Below the pieces are notes generated by a model. That model made no database searches. It was not told where the DNA came from and saw nothing but the letters and a program-made list of their open reading frames with translations. From Beaufortia kweichowensis (taxonomy: Eukaryota; Chordata; Actinopteri; Cypriniformes; Gastromyzontidae): a stretch of 64,000 bases of DNA. The first letter of the stretch is position 1. Every line of letters begins with the position of its first letter. The DNA lies in NCBI GenBank assembly GCA_019155185.1, contig CM032795.1, positions 16,533,795 to 16,597,794 of the forward strand, read 5' to 3'. Made by a program: the position numbers and the translations under genes. Below are positions 10,532 through 27,899 of the stretch, one piece after another.

Positions 10532-13500
10532 ATGAGAGACAGTGGCAGCAGCCTGGCTCAAACACATTGGTCCAATGAGCTGACACTGACCGCGGGGCAG
10601 GAAGGCACCGGGGGTGGAGGTGCCATTGGAGGTGGCCATTTAATGAATCCAGCTATGGCCCAACACGCCCCCAGCCCCGCCCACTTCAAACTGGGGCGTA
10701 GAGAGGAAGACGTCAGTATGTGGGGGGCAGACTATACTGTCCCTGAGGAAGAGGAGGAGGACGTGGAGGAAGAAAATGTGGAGATGGAGAGTGAGGAAGA
10801 TCTGGTGGAAAATAAAGCTGAGGGTGATTTCCAGTGGAGTGATAAAGGCAACGAGGACTGGGGCTCGCCAGAACGTTCACAGTCTGTGGAAATGGATGTC
10901 AGTGTTACAGGTGACTTTACCCACTGCTTGGCCCAAACTGGGCCCAGGCTGTTCAAAGAGAGGAAGCTAGCCCGATTACGATATCGGGGCCTGAGGCGCA
11001 TGAGCATTCGCTACCGCCTGGCACAACATTGGAGAAGCTGGCGCCAGCGGGCCAAATGGGCGGGAACTATGGGATACAGAAGGGTACGCAGATGTCACAG
11101 ACGCCGCCACCTTGACAGTCGGCTTTACCACAGACAACCTGACAGTTCGTTGTTAAATGGTGACCCTGAAGGCCTTTTGGAGACAGCAGAGGAGACAGAA
11201 GGTGAGCATGAGTTGATAACATAAGTGGCACATATATTAAAATATCATATATAGTTAGGCTTGTTTTGACTGTAGCCAGTGCAAAAAAAGGAAAATAACA
11301 GCAAAAAGCTACTTTATTCCCAGTGTCGTGTTTAGCTTTTAGCTTTCTTTATTACTGTGACCCATTTGATTTCTTAGACTCCAGTACAGATGAGGTTTCA
11401 AAAGGAAAGGGTGGTATCCATGGTGCAAACATGGCGGATAGGGAGGAACGGATCTCACCAGCCAATGTTCAGTCTAATCGGGAAAAGTCCTCTCTACAGA
11501 ATCAGCTTAGCAGTGAACACATCTCTTATGTACAAGGTACAAAATCATTTTTTAAAGTTACATTTAATATTCAGGTGTCTTGAAGGTTGTTTGAACCTCT
11601 TCTGGAAATACTCATTCTTTCACTCCTCTTTCTTAGGTATTCTCGACGAGTTTCTCCAGCAGTACGGCAGTTTGATTCCCATCCATGTGGATGAGGTGGT
11701 GGAAAAGCTTCAGGATCTCTTCAATGAGAGCTTCTCAAGTCCTCACAGGTCAGAAGTCTAAATGTATAAATGACTTTTTTGGTCTTACAAAAACTAATGA
11801 TTTTACTCATTAATTCCTATTTACAGGAAATTAATGGTCCAACATTTAATGCAGTCCTACCAACGCATGTCCGGAAGTGCAGTGATACGGGGGTTCCGTG
11901 TCACTTACAAACGTCATGTCCTCACCATGGATGATCTGAGCACACTGTATGGCCAAAACTGGCTCAATGATCAGGTGGGTCACTCAGTTAAAAATGTAAC
12001 ACGTGTGTTTTGGTACCTAAAACATGCCAGTGAGCCTGTGACCAGCCTACTCGGTTAGCACTTTGTTTTCTGTAAACACTGTTTCAAAAGGTGCTATATA
12101 AATAAGGATTTACTTTGACACCGTTGTACGGATCTATCCATAGTTATCAGCTCTTTATTTGATGAATGGGGGGCCTTTGTACTGGGATTGTGCTGAGTTA
12201 GCACACTCTTACGTCTGTTACTCACTGCGTCACCCAGGTCATGAACATGTATGGAGATTTGGTCATGGATGCTGCCCCTGAAAAGGTAGGGATAGCGTGC
12301 AGACACAAACATAAGTGCACAAAAAAGAATTGAACCCATGAGAAAGTCACTAAGTAAGCTTATTTAGATGACTATATAAATACAGGGTTGATATACAGAA
12401 GGTGGTTTGTCTCATTAACGTCTCTTGGTCTCACTATGTCTATGTATTTTTAACTCGCAGGTCCACTTTTTCAACAGCTTCTTTTATGACAAGCTTCGGA
12501 CGAAAGGTTACGATGGGGTCAAGCGATGGACAAAAAACGTCAGTAATTGGGGAGTGGTATTATCTAGCTGATATAAAGCTCCTGTTCATATATAGTTGAT
12601 AAACAATGTTTTGGTAGAGTTGACATGTCCTGTAGTTGATGTGCTGTAGTACCCCATCTAAAACTATTTTCAAACATATTTTGCTGCTTTATGATTTTTG
12701 TGCAGAAGAATTATTTAAAATGCACAAAGACACAGAATGGTAACAGTAACAAAATTATGACTAGTAACATAATAGCACATAAAAGGTTCACCTTTCACCT
12801 TGTACATTTTATAAGCTTTAACCTAAAATTTTGATGTTGATGAGGAATAAAATGATCATGGTCAGAGAATGTACATGCACATCTGTCAAAGTAATAGTTA
12901 TAACTTGACTTTTTGGTGCAATGCATACTATAGTCAATTACTGTGTTATAATTATATACTGTATATTAATTGTCTAACTTTAAGTCTCTTCTTCAGGTTG
13001 ATATTTTCCAGAAGAAGTTCTTGTTGATCCCTATTCACCTGGAGGTGCACTGGTCATTAGTGTGTGTTAATGTACCTCAGCGTAGTGTCACGTATTTTGA
13101 CTCCCAGAGGACCCTCAACCGCCGTTGCCCCAAAGTATGTGAACAAACTGCTGTTTGATTGTCTTCTGTGGCTGCTGTTGTCAATGTCTGTTTCTTGTAC
13201 TGATGCTTACTCTTCATCTTCCTCTACAGCACATTGCCAAATACCTGCAAGCAGAAGCAATCAAGAGAGAACAGAAGGAATTTTACACAGGGTGGAAAGG
13301 CTTTTTCAAAATGGTAGGGTGAAAGGTGAATTTGAAGTGTATGTTTCATGTAGAGGTTTGGCTGTACTTGCATTAACCTTACAAATGTAGTAAAAGATTA
13401 AAAAACAACATTTGAATTGGTCCTCTTTAAATAGTTCATAATTGTACAAAGCAATCATGTTACTTTAAATGTAAAAAATATGGCCTGTGCATGTGCATGA

Positions 13501-13863
13501 AAGAGAAAAAAAGAGTTTAACAGTAACATTAACAGTGTTTGAGATACTGACTTGTCTATCTCTGGAATGTTCTAGAATGTGGCAAGGCAGAACAATGACA
13601 GTGATTGTGGAGCTTTTGTCCTTCAGGTAAGATTTTCTCAAATGAACAACTGATCTATTTCTGTATTTTCTTAACACTTGATTGTAGTCTGCATCCCCTG
13701 CTGATGAAATGACATTCTGATACTTGTGTATTCATTTATCTTTGTGTTTCAGTACTGTAAGTGCCTGGCCCTGGAGCAGCCTTTCAGCTTTGGTCAGCAG
13801 GATATGCCAAAGCTACGGAGACAAATGTACAAAGAACTATGTCACTGTAAACTGTCTCTGTGA
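10532..13863 (+). CDS. senp3: Sentrin/SUMO-specific protease 3
   Basis: C48-family cysteine protease that removes SUMO2/3; in mammals it is nucleolar and acts in ribosome biogenesis. Exons: 10532–11201, 11378–11536, 11637–11748, 11827–11974, 12238–12285, 12461–12538, 12997–13134, 13230–13313, 13576–13626 and 13753–13863 (1599 nt, 532 aa). Residues about 70–110 are very acidic (EEEEEDVEEENVEMESEED). About 145–210 are arginine-rich, a plausible nucleolar targeting region. The protease domain begins about 340. Catalytic H423 (EVHWSL), D440 (YFDSQR) and C490 (NDSDCGAFVLQ) are present. Their spacings of 17 and 50 residues match human SENP3. Q484 lies in VARQNNDSDC. The C-terminus KELCHCKLSL is family-typical. 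AATAAA is at 14413. eif4a1 follows 1.1 kb downstream on the same strand, as in human. The paralogue (a/b) is not resolved. Confidence 0.95.
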
Positions 13864-15008
13864 GACTGTAGAAGAACAAAGAACGTCCTACACTTCTACA
13901 TAAGCTCCATGTCCAGCGTTTAGATGGGAAACATGCAAACGTTTAACCCCTTCTTTTCCCCCAATGATTTTGTATTTTGACTTTGTGAATGCCACACCAT
14001 CTTCAGCCCAGTTGTTTGTTTGTTTGTTCAGATCAAAGCAAAAGAAAAACGTTCTTTTTGAGAAATTGGAGGGGGAGATACATTTTTCTTAGGTGCCGCC
14101 ATTTTGTTGGCAAGTATATTTTTTATGTTTCAAGCTCTTGATGTTAATTGTATGCTACAAGGTAACATTGAGTGGCGAGGAAGGAGACCTGCAGACATTT
14201 TATGTAAAATTACATAAAAGTGTAATGCGATATTCATATATTAAGTCATTATGGACCACAACACTATATGAGGATTTTTGTTCGTTCAATATTGTTTGTC
14301 TGTTGTTATGTATCTGTGCGATTTAAATGGAAAATATGGAGAGAAAAAAGAGCAGCTGTAAATTAAACTGTTTTATATCTTTTGAAATGCATACGTTGTT
14401 GTAAGATGTACTAATAAAAACTGAAAACTAAATATCTTCAGTTCTTATATTTGTCATAATGCAGTTATTTCTTTTTCTAATCCTATTTCTGTCATTTCTT
14501 TTGCAAATTATAATTCGGTGGAGGAATAGTACGAACTAATTTAAATATTTTTCAATTACCATTCTACTGTTTTCTATGCCACTCGTTAATGGTGATGTCG
14601 ATATAGCCATAAATTAAAAATGTAATTTAAAATGTTTGTATAAAATTGTATTTCAAGTTAATTTACAGAATACATTTAACGTAGCAGGAACCAACATTAA
14701 ATCTGGGTGTAGGGCGACGTGACCTGCAACAAGGCAGAACAAGCCAATCACATTAGGAGGTTTAGTTTCAGTCCAATTGTATTTACGATGGGGCGGGACA
14801 ACCGTTTGATGGACGGCCTTTTCGGCTCTATCTAACGCCAAAAAGGCGGATACCATGTGTTAAATGACGTCTATTTTACCCAATGATGTTACAGAAAAGG
14901 TGGTACACGTTCTGACTGACGGTCGAAAGCTACAATCACAATTTTAGTAAGAAGCTCATGTTAAAGTATATAAAAAACATTTTCGCGGTGCGCTCGCCCT
15001 TTGTGATA
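13864..15008. other. senp3 3′UTR and eif4a1 promoter
   Basis: senp3 3′UTR to AATAAA at 14413–14418, then AT-rich spacer. From about 14690 the sequence has more CpG. A TATATAAA box lies at 14967–14974, about 35 nt upstream of the eif4a1 start codon. Confidence 0.6.
14967..15001 (+). promoter_or_regulatory. TATA box and pyrimidine-rich start region of eif4a1
   Basis: TATATAAA is followed about 25 nt later by 'gctcgccctttgtg' and then the ATG at 15009. A start at the C of 'ccct' (about 14997–15000) would give a 5′-terminal oligopyrimidine-like leader of only about 10 nt. The TATA box is seen directly; the start site is inferred from spacing. Confidence 0.5.
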
Positions 15009-19708
<4,700 letters not shown>

Positions 19709-21779
19709 AAATTTATTTGACCCCCCCGTCAATCCTCTCCAACCCCACAATCCTTCGCTCTTTATATTATAGTTTATGGACTTGTAAATGAAGTAGAGGA
19801 TTGTTCATTTCCTCTCTCTCTCCTCAATCGCAAATTATTCATTTCATCTTCACAGTTTCACATCAAATTTTATAAAACTCAAATGATGATTGTGCATCTC
19901 TCTATCTGGCTCTCATAATAAACATTGTAAAGTAGGAGCTCAGTTAACTCTTACAGAGATAAGCAGCATGTTCTTTCATTCTGCTTTCCATTAGTCATCC
20001 TGGGTTTATTGTTTTAGCTGGGATGTTTTGGATGTGTAATTGACTACAGTTACTGTTTTCAGCTTTCCTTGCATCTGTACGTGCATTGATGTCAATTTAA
20101 AGCACCTTGTGTTACCAGTTTACTTTGGACACATGGTAAAGTGTGCTAGCTTTTAAACTGAACTTAAAAAAACATTTAAGATTTAAAATTCATCTTTCTT
20201 TCAAATCCAACTACTAGGATTGTGAAATTCAAGTAGTTACTGTATGTGCTGTACTATTTGCTGTAAAAGTGTGGGCCAGAGCCATTTAATTGCCCTTGAG
20301 TGACATATGAGTCTAAGGACTTCCTGTATTTAAATACATGGTAGTCTTTGCTCAGTTAGATTTTGACTGAATTTTGAGTGGTAAAAACATGTGTGATGGA
20401 AAAAAATCATATTCCAACATTGAGGTATTTCATTTTTTACATTTAAGTTATTTTTGTATTGGTTTTTGGGGGGATGGGGGAGTTGAATAAAGCTGCAGCG
20501 TAACTCGTCACACAGTTTCCTTTCGTGATTTTAACCAACCATATTTAATTTTAATTAATAACAACATATTTAATTGTAAAATTCCATGTTACTTACAAAT
20601 TTTAGTTTTCCGGTTTTAATTGAACCAACTGTTTGACAAATCTGTAATTGAATGGCCCATATTTCACAGTTTACAGAATTTGTATACAGGTTAAAGCTGT
20701 ATTTCTCTATAAGCTAAATTAATTTGCACTTTTTAAATTAGCTTTGTCTGAACGTTCTTTACCAAAAAACTGCAGTCTTAGTTTGGGTAATTTTACCCAA
20801 ACAATAAATGTACAAAAATGCTTCACTTGTGTGGCTGAATCGCTTATGTTGTATAAAAGGATATTGTTGTATGTTGGATAAAAGCATTTCAAATGTGAGT
20901 GATTGTAATACTGGGATTCAACACATGAGGGAGGCTCTATACAACTTCACACAGATGCTCTGAACCTTTAGTAGACAACAACAACAGACTCAACAGAAGT
21001 CTAATTTCAGTAGTTTCTGAAAAACACTAGCTACTGCGTTTACCCTATAGTAAGTTATATTCAGTTATATTCATTAAAAATATGACATGATGAAAAGTTT
21101 ACTTGGTATGGCAGGTTATAAAAAACACTGAAAACCTATTTGGGCAGCTCTAGTGTAATGGACATGGATTTTTAGTCAAAACTTTTTGAGAATGTATTAA
21201 TTACCAGTATATTGAATATCTTTTTATATTTTACTAAAGCCCTGTTGAGAGTATCAAAAATAGAAATGGGCTAAAAGAAATTGAACTATACATGTTACGG
21301 ATGTGGAAAAAGAACACGTTTCTAAGAGGCAACATAGTTTGTAGGATTCCTGTGAATTAAAATACACAAACCAAAAACAGTAAAACCAAAAAAAACCACA
21401 TTATTTTATTTTCATGTGTTCATATATGAGGAATATGGACTGTTATGGATGTGACCACACTGAAAACACAACTTTACCTAACTATGGAAAATCTCACTTG
21501 ACCTCACATAAACCACCAAATATTACATTTAAGCTATCAGTATGGTGTAAACCTTTATTTTCATGAAAAGGTTGATATTTGCATGGAAGTGCCCGTTTGA
21601 CTTTCTCTTACAATTTTAAAATCTGTTATTTTAGGCATGTACTTTAAGTAACCATGTATTGTCATAAGCTACCAGAAGTTAGTTTGCTGCATGTGGTGCA
21701 CATAATGTGATTTATCAATAATTAGCGACTGAGAAACTAACTTGACTGTGAAACACAAGACGTCCGCTAGTTTCAATCA

Positions 21780-22760
21780 CTTCTCCTCTCCATCATTATT
21801 TTTATCTCCTTTATCATCACTATCTGGTGGCACCTTACCATTCTCAATGGCCCGGTTACAGTTTTAATACTCTCTCTCTCACAGTGTAGGTGGCCTCTCT
21901 GCCTCCCCTCGCCCCCCAACTCTCCTCCCCACCCCCCTCCCGTGGCCATAGTGTTTGTGGGGCATGGTGATTTCGCAAGTGGGAGGCTCGTAAAGGCCTG
22001 GCTGGACTACCGGGCAGTGTGATGGATGGAGGGAAGGCCGCAGACTCCATTTACATGAGAACAGAAGCCGGAGAGCTTCTGAATAGAGGGGCTTTCAATC
22101 TGCTTGTCATTGAAAAAGCTTAAGAACTTTCTCCAGCGACTAACCAACCCCCTCCTCCTCCTCTGCCTCTCTCCCTCTTACTTTCTTCTTTCTTCTCGAC
22201 CCCCTTTTCCCCCCTTGCTTTTCTTCCTTCCCTGCTTCTGTCCATCTCTCTTTCTTTGCTCTCAACTAACCCCCCCACTTCATTTCTCCTCTCTCTTTTA
22301 TCTCAGACCATCCAATCTGTCATTCTGGATCTCTACGTCTCTCGTATGTATGATGTTTGGCTTTTTCAGGCTTTCTCCGGACTCTCCGGCTCTCTCACGA
22401 GGCCCCCACTTAAATTTTGATTTGATTGTCGACACAACACCAGGAGACATCAATGTGTTTCCTCTCTTTATTCTCCGGCCTTTGCTTATAATGAGACTGA
22501 TCCCATACATGAGAATGACTCATGCACAATAGCCCTGGCACACTCCATATTCAGCCTCCACATAAAGTAAGGTTAATTGTATAATAAGTGTGGGACAATG
22601 GCCCGCGACAATGGCCCGAGTCAATATTGACGCCGTACAGTGGGGTTTGTAGCATCGGGCTTTGAGCCAGCAGAAAACAGGAGCTTGCACGTCACTCGTC
22701 AGATTTTTTGCATTTTTCCACCGCTTGGGGTAATACCACCTGTTGCTCATCTATGCGATT
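21780..22760. promoter_or_regulatory. Candidate conserved regulatory block upstream of sox19
   Basis: About 1 kb whose base composition differs from the AT-rich surroundings. 21870–22310 is strongly C/T-rich on the plus strand. 22320–22760 has balanced composition with CpGs. It contains a tandem 13-bp repeat with two ACAATGG words (22594–22619) and, next to it, a perfect palindrome GTCAATATTGAC (22620–22631). Open frames here (e.g. 22104–22532) are low-complexity. That it is an enhancer or ncRNA is inference from composition and motifs. Confidence 0.4.
22594..22619 (+). repeat. Tandem 13-bp repeat carrying two ACAATGG SOX-type sites
   Basis: Units GACAATGGCCCGC and GACAATGGCCCGA are directly adjacent and differ at the last base only. 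ACAATGG matches the core bound by SOX HMG boxes. The repeat lies about 2.55 kb upstream of the sox19 start codon. Confidence 0.7.
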
Positions 22761-23678
22761 GCGTAATATTTAATAGGCCATAGGTTTAACTCGCTCAACA
22801 TGTCATCATCCCTGATATGACACGCTAATCCAATACGAGATTCAGGTTTTACAACCAACTGTCTAACACAGAGGCAGTGCACGACTATTGTTGGTTAACA
22901 TTAGCATGTTTTACAACTTATGACACAATTTGCTACGATCTTACAGCATCACTGTGACTCAGTGATTAGTATAATTTTCACAACAGCGATTGTCAGCAAC
23001 ACTGTCAATCATTAGACGTAAGAAAGATCTCCTCGCTTTTAAATGTGTGAAAACTGAAACAAAAATACAAAGCCACATTTTGCATAATGACAGTACGCTA
23101 GCAACCTTTCATAAATAGACACGCTGCTGTCATACACTGTTATAAGAACCCAAATGAAGTCATTCAACAGTAGCCCGTATAGGAACATTCAGCTGATGTG
23201 TTATTACAAGCTAAACTCAGAGGGGGGGAGGTCATTGTCACACTTGTTTCTGATGGTCAGTCGTAGTGGCTGTGTTTGGGGATACTGGCCAACAATAGAT
23301 GTGTGAAGTGATGCCTATAGAAACTAATGTGTATGACTTGACTGGGTGATAAGGAGTAACTACTCACACCTGCAATCATTAGAGAAACGGCTCACTGGGG
23401 TGGAACACATCTGAATTCAACAGCATCATGGAGGACAGCTAAATAAGAAAGAAGAAAAAGTTTAATTTCAACAACTGCAAAAACAACATTTTTAATGTGC
23501 TTTTTATTTTAAGTCAGTTTGGTAAACTGTAAGAAACACACCCATGTGACAAAACCAAAATATCATACAGGTCACAATATTTAATATGACTGAATTAACC
23601 CGATGGAGTTAATCGTAACCAGGTCATGAAAAAAACACTTTAAAAACACTTTATTTTTTGTTGGTAAAAATAGCTGTT

Positions 23679-23777
23679 GTTTTCACACATCCCCAACAAA
23701 CACCAACAAGTTTAACACACTGATCCAACAAAACCTAACAACCAAAGTTGTTAATGTTTGTTGGGGCAGTGTGAACT
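23679..23777. repeat. Foldback/MITE element with ~29-bp terminal inverted repeats
   Basis: The left arm (about 23680–23709, containing CCCCAACAAAC) and right arm (about 23748–23777, containing GTTTGTTGGGG) are inverted repeats with a perfect 11-bp core and flanking TTCACAC/GTGTGAA. About 40 bp separates the arms. It is non-coding. Confidence 0.65.
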
Positions 23778-24720
23778 ATCCCTAACAGTGTGTTAAAACG
23801 TAAAACTAAACTATTTTATTCACCATGCTTGTACAAATAAAGAGCTGTCCAAAAACTTTACTTCTCAACATATAAAATGTATCTTTTGATGTTGCATTGA
23901 TCACAATTTAAAAATAAGAGACTTGGTATCAAGATGGTATCACAGAAAAGCAATGCTGTTCATAATAAGCTGCTGTGGATGCATCGGGTTCTTTACAACT
24001 GTGGAAGTACATTATATAACTCATTAGAAGTGTAAATGATCCTCCACAGCGTAACCTTAGAAGCAGAAACATTACTTAAATTTATAATATTACTTTAGAA
24101 AGTTAACAAACTTTACTTAAAAACAATACTTAACATTGGGTGTGGGGGAGACACTTAACATAGCTGCAGGGTAAAAATTAAAAGGGGCCTGGGGCAAAAA
24201 GTAAAAGTGACAAATATGCTCAATGTAAGCTGTTTGATCTTACTGGTAGGAGATAATAAATTAACAAATGTTTTTTCAGGCACTGATTTTCTGAATTGCT
24301 TTATTAATACATTTAAGCAGGTATTATGAGAAAACAATTACAGTTTGAATAGGGCTTTTGACATAAATAAAGAACAGAGTACATTGTGTTAAATATATAT
24401 ATATATACATATATTGATAAAACCCTAATATGTTATTACCAAAAAGCTCTCATATAGAGAAAAAAATCCAATGGGAATTTAGTTTTGATACATACAGTAC
24501 TGTTAATGTAACTGCTGATTAGAAGTTAAATTACTGAGTTGAATTTTTTTTTAATGTTTTTAATGTAGGCTATATCTATTTTTTAATATACATTTAAAAA
24601 TGAATATATATTTATTATGAAGTTATTTTATGAAGCTTTTTGTATTACTATAATAATGTAAATAGCATGTGTAATGTATAACATTTTCACTATGAGAAAT
24701 GTGTTATTTAGTACTATCAG

Positions 24721-25152
24721 CGCAAAAAGTTGCAGGTGAAGACAGAAACTCTTTTCCCCCAAACAGAATCCTCCTCCTGCTCATGGTCTCTCCACATTCA
24801 CCGCACCCCTTCTTTAGTGATGCTAATGTGGAGAGAAAGAAAGCAGCTGTAGGCGGACAGTGATGAAATTCTATTATCACTCAAGCACTGAAAGAGTTGC
24901 GGGCAAGACGCAGAGTTTGAGCTCGGACCTGTTTGCATTTGAGGACAAACTCGCTTCACTTCTGAACGTCCTGACTGTCTCTGGGCATTTACAAGCAAGT
25001 TTTCTTATAGCTTTAGTCAACTTTACTTTAGTTTTTGGACTTATGTGTCCATAAAACAATCGCGTAAAAGTTTAGATTCGGTCAGAGGTTTTGATTTAAA
25101 GTCAGTCTGTAGTTTACGGTGATACTTTAGTATCACCCCTAGTCTTTTGGTC
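24721..25152 (+). promoter_or_regulatory. sox19 proximal promoter and 5′UTR
   Basis: Gene-proximal, less AT-rich sequence leading into the sox19 start codon. No canonical TATA box stands out. A short frame at 24860–25054 has no family resemblance and is taken as chance. The start site was not located. Confidence 0.5.
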
Positions 25153-26188
25153 ATGTACAGCATGCTGGAACACGACATGAAGTCGTCCGTGCCATCGACG
25201 CACCAAAACGCGCAGGGAATGACCCAGCTGAACGGCGGAATAACGCACGGGGTGACTCATGGAGCCGCCAAATCGTCTGTCAACAACCAGCAACAGAGTG
25301 TCGATCCCATGGACAAAGTTAAGCGGCCCATGAACGCGTTTATGGTCTGGTCTCGGGGTCAGAGGCGCAAGATGGCACAGGAGAACCCTAAAATGCACAA
25401 CTCCGAGATCAGTAAGCGCCTTGGCGCGGAGTGGAAGCTGTTGACCGACGCGGAGAAACGGCCGTTTATTGACGAGGCCAAAAGACTTCGTGCGTTGCAC
25501 ATGAAGGAGTACCCAGATTATAAATACAAGCCCCGTCGTAAGACGAAACCGGTTCTGAAGAAGGACAACCCGGCCGCTAAGTATCCTCTATCGGCCGGCA
25601 ACCTGTTGGCGGCGGCCGCTGCGCAAGGATCGGGAGGCAGCCCGCGGATGGACAGCTACGGCTGGGGTCACACAGGTGGCTATGCGGGGATGCAGACTGA
25701 TGCCCTGGGTTACGGTCAGCAGCTGCACCGCTATGATTTATCCGCACTACAGTATCCATCTGCTATGGCCACAGCGCAGACTTACATGAATGGCGCAAAC
25801 TCTTACAAGTAAGTTCGTAATCTACTTAAGTATACTCACAATATTTATTCATAGAAGCTAAAACATGATGTTCACTGCATACTTAGACATTTGAGTGTTT
25901 TTTAGATGGGTTATAATAAAACTGCTATTTCTTTTCTCCAGCCCCATGTCCTACAGCAGCACTCCACAGCAGCCCAGCCCGGTCATGTCCATGGTGAAAC
26001 CAGATCAGGTGTCTCACTCTCCCACAGGATCCCACAGCCACCAGCGAGGTCCTTTACAAGGTGACCTGAGGGACATGATTAGCATGTATATCCCCGGTGG
26101 AGACACCACAGACAGTGGAGCACAGAGAGGTTACTCCAATATCCAACAGCATTACCTCACCGGTACAGCACCTCTCACACACATCTGA
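25153..26188 (+). CDS. sox19: SoxB1-group HMG-box transcription factor Sox19
   Basis: Early neural/pluripotency transcription factor; the teleost counterpart of SOX15 within SoxB1. Two exons, 25153–25808 and 25942–26188 (903 nt, 300 aa). The start is the ATG of MYSMLEHDMK, as in known SoxB1/Sox19 proteins; in-frame upstream sequence lacks an ATG. The HMG box is at about 55–133 (KRPMNAFMVWSRGQRRKM … KEYPDYKYKPRRKTK). It is followed by the SoxB homology region, an alanine-rich stretch, and the C-terminal MSMVKP … DLRDMISMYIPGGD … PLTHI typical of SoxB1 activators. A single intron splits a Tyr-Asn-Pro stretch; sox2 and sox3 are intronless, whereas sox19 genes are split. It lies between eif4a1 and mpdu1, like SOX15 near MPDU1. 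The a/b paralogue is not resolved. AATAAA is at 27164. Confidence 0.95.
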
Positions 26189-27899
26189 TCAGAAAACTGT
26201 CTGAATCGAGTCTGGAGGGCCACGGATGTGGGCTCGCGTGACTCGGTACGCTGCAATAGATGCACGAACATTAACAGTGGTCCGCTTGATATGTAAAAAA
26301 GGATGAGGGTGTATGGACACATGGTCAGACTGGAAGACCCAAGGCAGCTGGATTTGTTGAAGTGCCTGAATATGGTGTGGAGTGTGTGTCACCCAAAGGT
26401 CCATGTCTTTGTTTTTATATATAATGTTAGATAGTTACGTCACAGTGGTCTTAACTGTGGCCTGGTGCACTGTTGTGGGATTGCTCATAGTTGAGTAAGA
26501 ACATGGCATATTTTTTCTGTAATTGATTGGTCATTGGTTTAGCTAACCATCTGGTTGATTACTGCTTATTTGCATAGTTAAAACCTTATGCCAGCTAGTT
26601 AATATCTCACAGATTACTGACTACAATGGCATGACTACATAGAGAAAGAAGGGAAGCAACTGAGCACACATTCCCTTGGTCGCTGCTGTCATCCATTTTT
26701 ACTTTTAAGCTTTCATACCACAAGACTTTTGTAACATTGTGCTGCTCTGCATTGTTTAGGTAATGCGAAAATTTTAAATGCACAACGGTGTAGATATTTT
26801 TGTTTTTCTCCAACATTAGTATAGATACATTGTGTCCTGAGCTTCAACAGTTTTTGTTGCATTGAAAATGAATAGAGATCCTGATTAGAGGGATTTGACT
26901 GTATTTTCTATTAAAAAAGAACAATTCATTCTCAACTCCTTTGAGAAATAGAACATTGTAAATAGAAGTTCTGTGTAAAAAGAGGGAAAGTCAAATAGTT
27001 TTGATTATTTGTTCATTAAAAAATATGAGCTTGTTAAAAGACTGTGTTTGACTAAGAATGTATTGTTTTGAAATGTTTTTTTTTTACTTTAAGGCCCTTA
27101 TAGTAAGGGTTAATAATCTTGTATGTGACTCGACAACCTTGATAGAAAAACAACAAAAAATGTAATAAAGTATTTTATTATTTTTGTACACTCGTCTTTC
27201 TTTGTTTTCCTTCAAAAATCTTAAACAAATAAGCAATCTTTAAGAAAAAATTTCCTAACAATTTTAGTTTATAAGACTAAACTTACAAAAAAACGGAAAT
27301 GTTATGCTAGCAGATAACAAATACACAATATGAATAGAAAAAAATAAAAACGTATAAATTCAATTTTGACAATTGAATTAATAAACTTTAAAGGACGATG
27401 CTAAAAAATTAACCGAAACATTATGAAGAATACCAATGGTTAATGTTTAACTACATTAAAAAAATTATGTGATCATGGCAACATTAGTCAGTTTTTACTT
27501 TAACTAATAGAAAGAGGTTTTTACAACTTTTGGTGCAGAATTGACTTGTTTCTGTCTATTTTACTATACATAAGAAATTACAGTTTGTTTAATGATAAGA
27601 TGGCAGGTGTTACTTTACTATGGCGCCACATCCTACAAACTTTCACGCATTAGATGATAATGTGATAAATGTACGCCAACCAGACAGCCCAGTCCAAACA
27701 CATTCATTGCGAAATAACTAAAACGTGCTTTCCCCCAATGTTTAATCAAACATATGGATTCTTTTCATCCGTTAAATAAATACCTTCCCGTGTAAAACCC
27801 GAGCAGACTCATTTAATTCATCGTTAATACGATAGCAGCTTACGGTCTCAATATTAACGCATTTAAGTCGATATGACTAATATTATAATTAGCTAAAAC

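Larger units (their letters stand above)
19709..24720. other. Non-coding interval between eif4a1 and sox19
   Basis: The eif4a1 3′UTR runs to AATAAA signals at 19917 and 20486. A perfect 10-bp inverted repeat with a 2-nt loop (GTTTGGGTAA / TTACCCAAAC) lies at 20781–20802. A GC/CT-richer block occupies about 21780–22760 (separate entry), and a foldback element lies at 23679–23777. The rest is AT-rich with no supported exon. No cd68-like gene is seen, although CD68 follows EIF4A1 in human. Confidence 0.6.

Noticed and set aside
10732..11007. 91-aa minus-strand frame
   Set aside because: Antisense shadow of the acidic/basic senp3 exon.
22104..22532. 142-aa open frame on the plus strand
   Set aside because: Runs through a C/T-rich low-complexity tract (Leu/Ser/Pro/Phe runs), has no splice context and no family resemblance.
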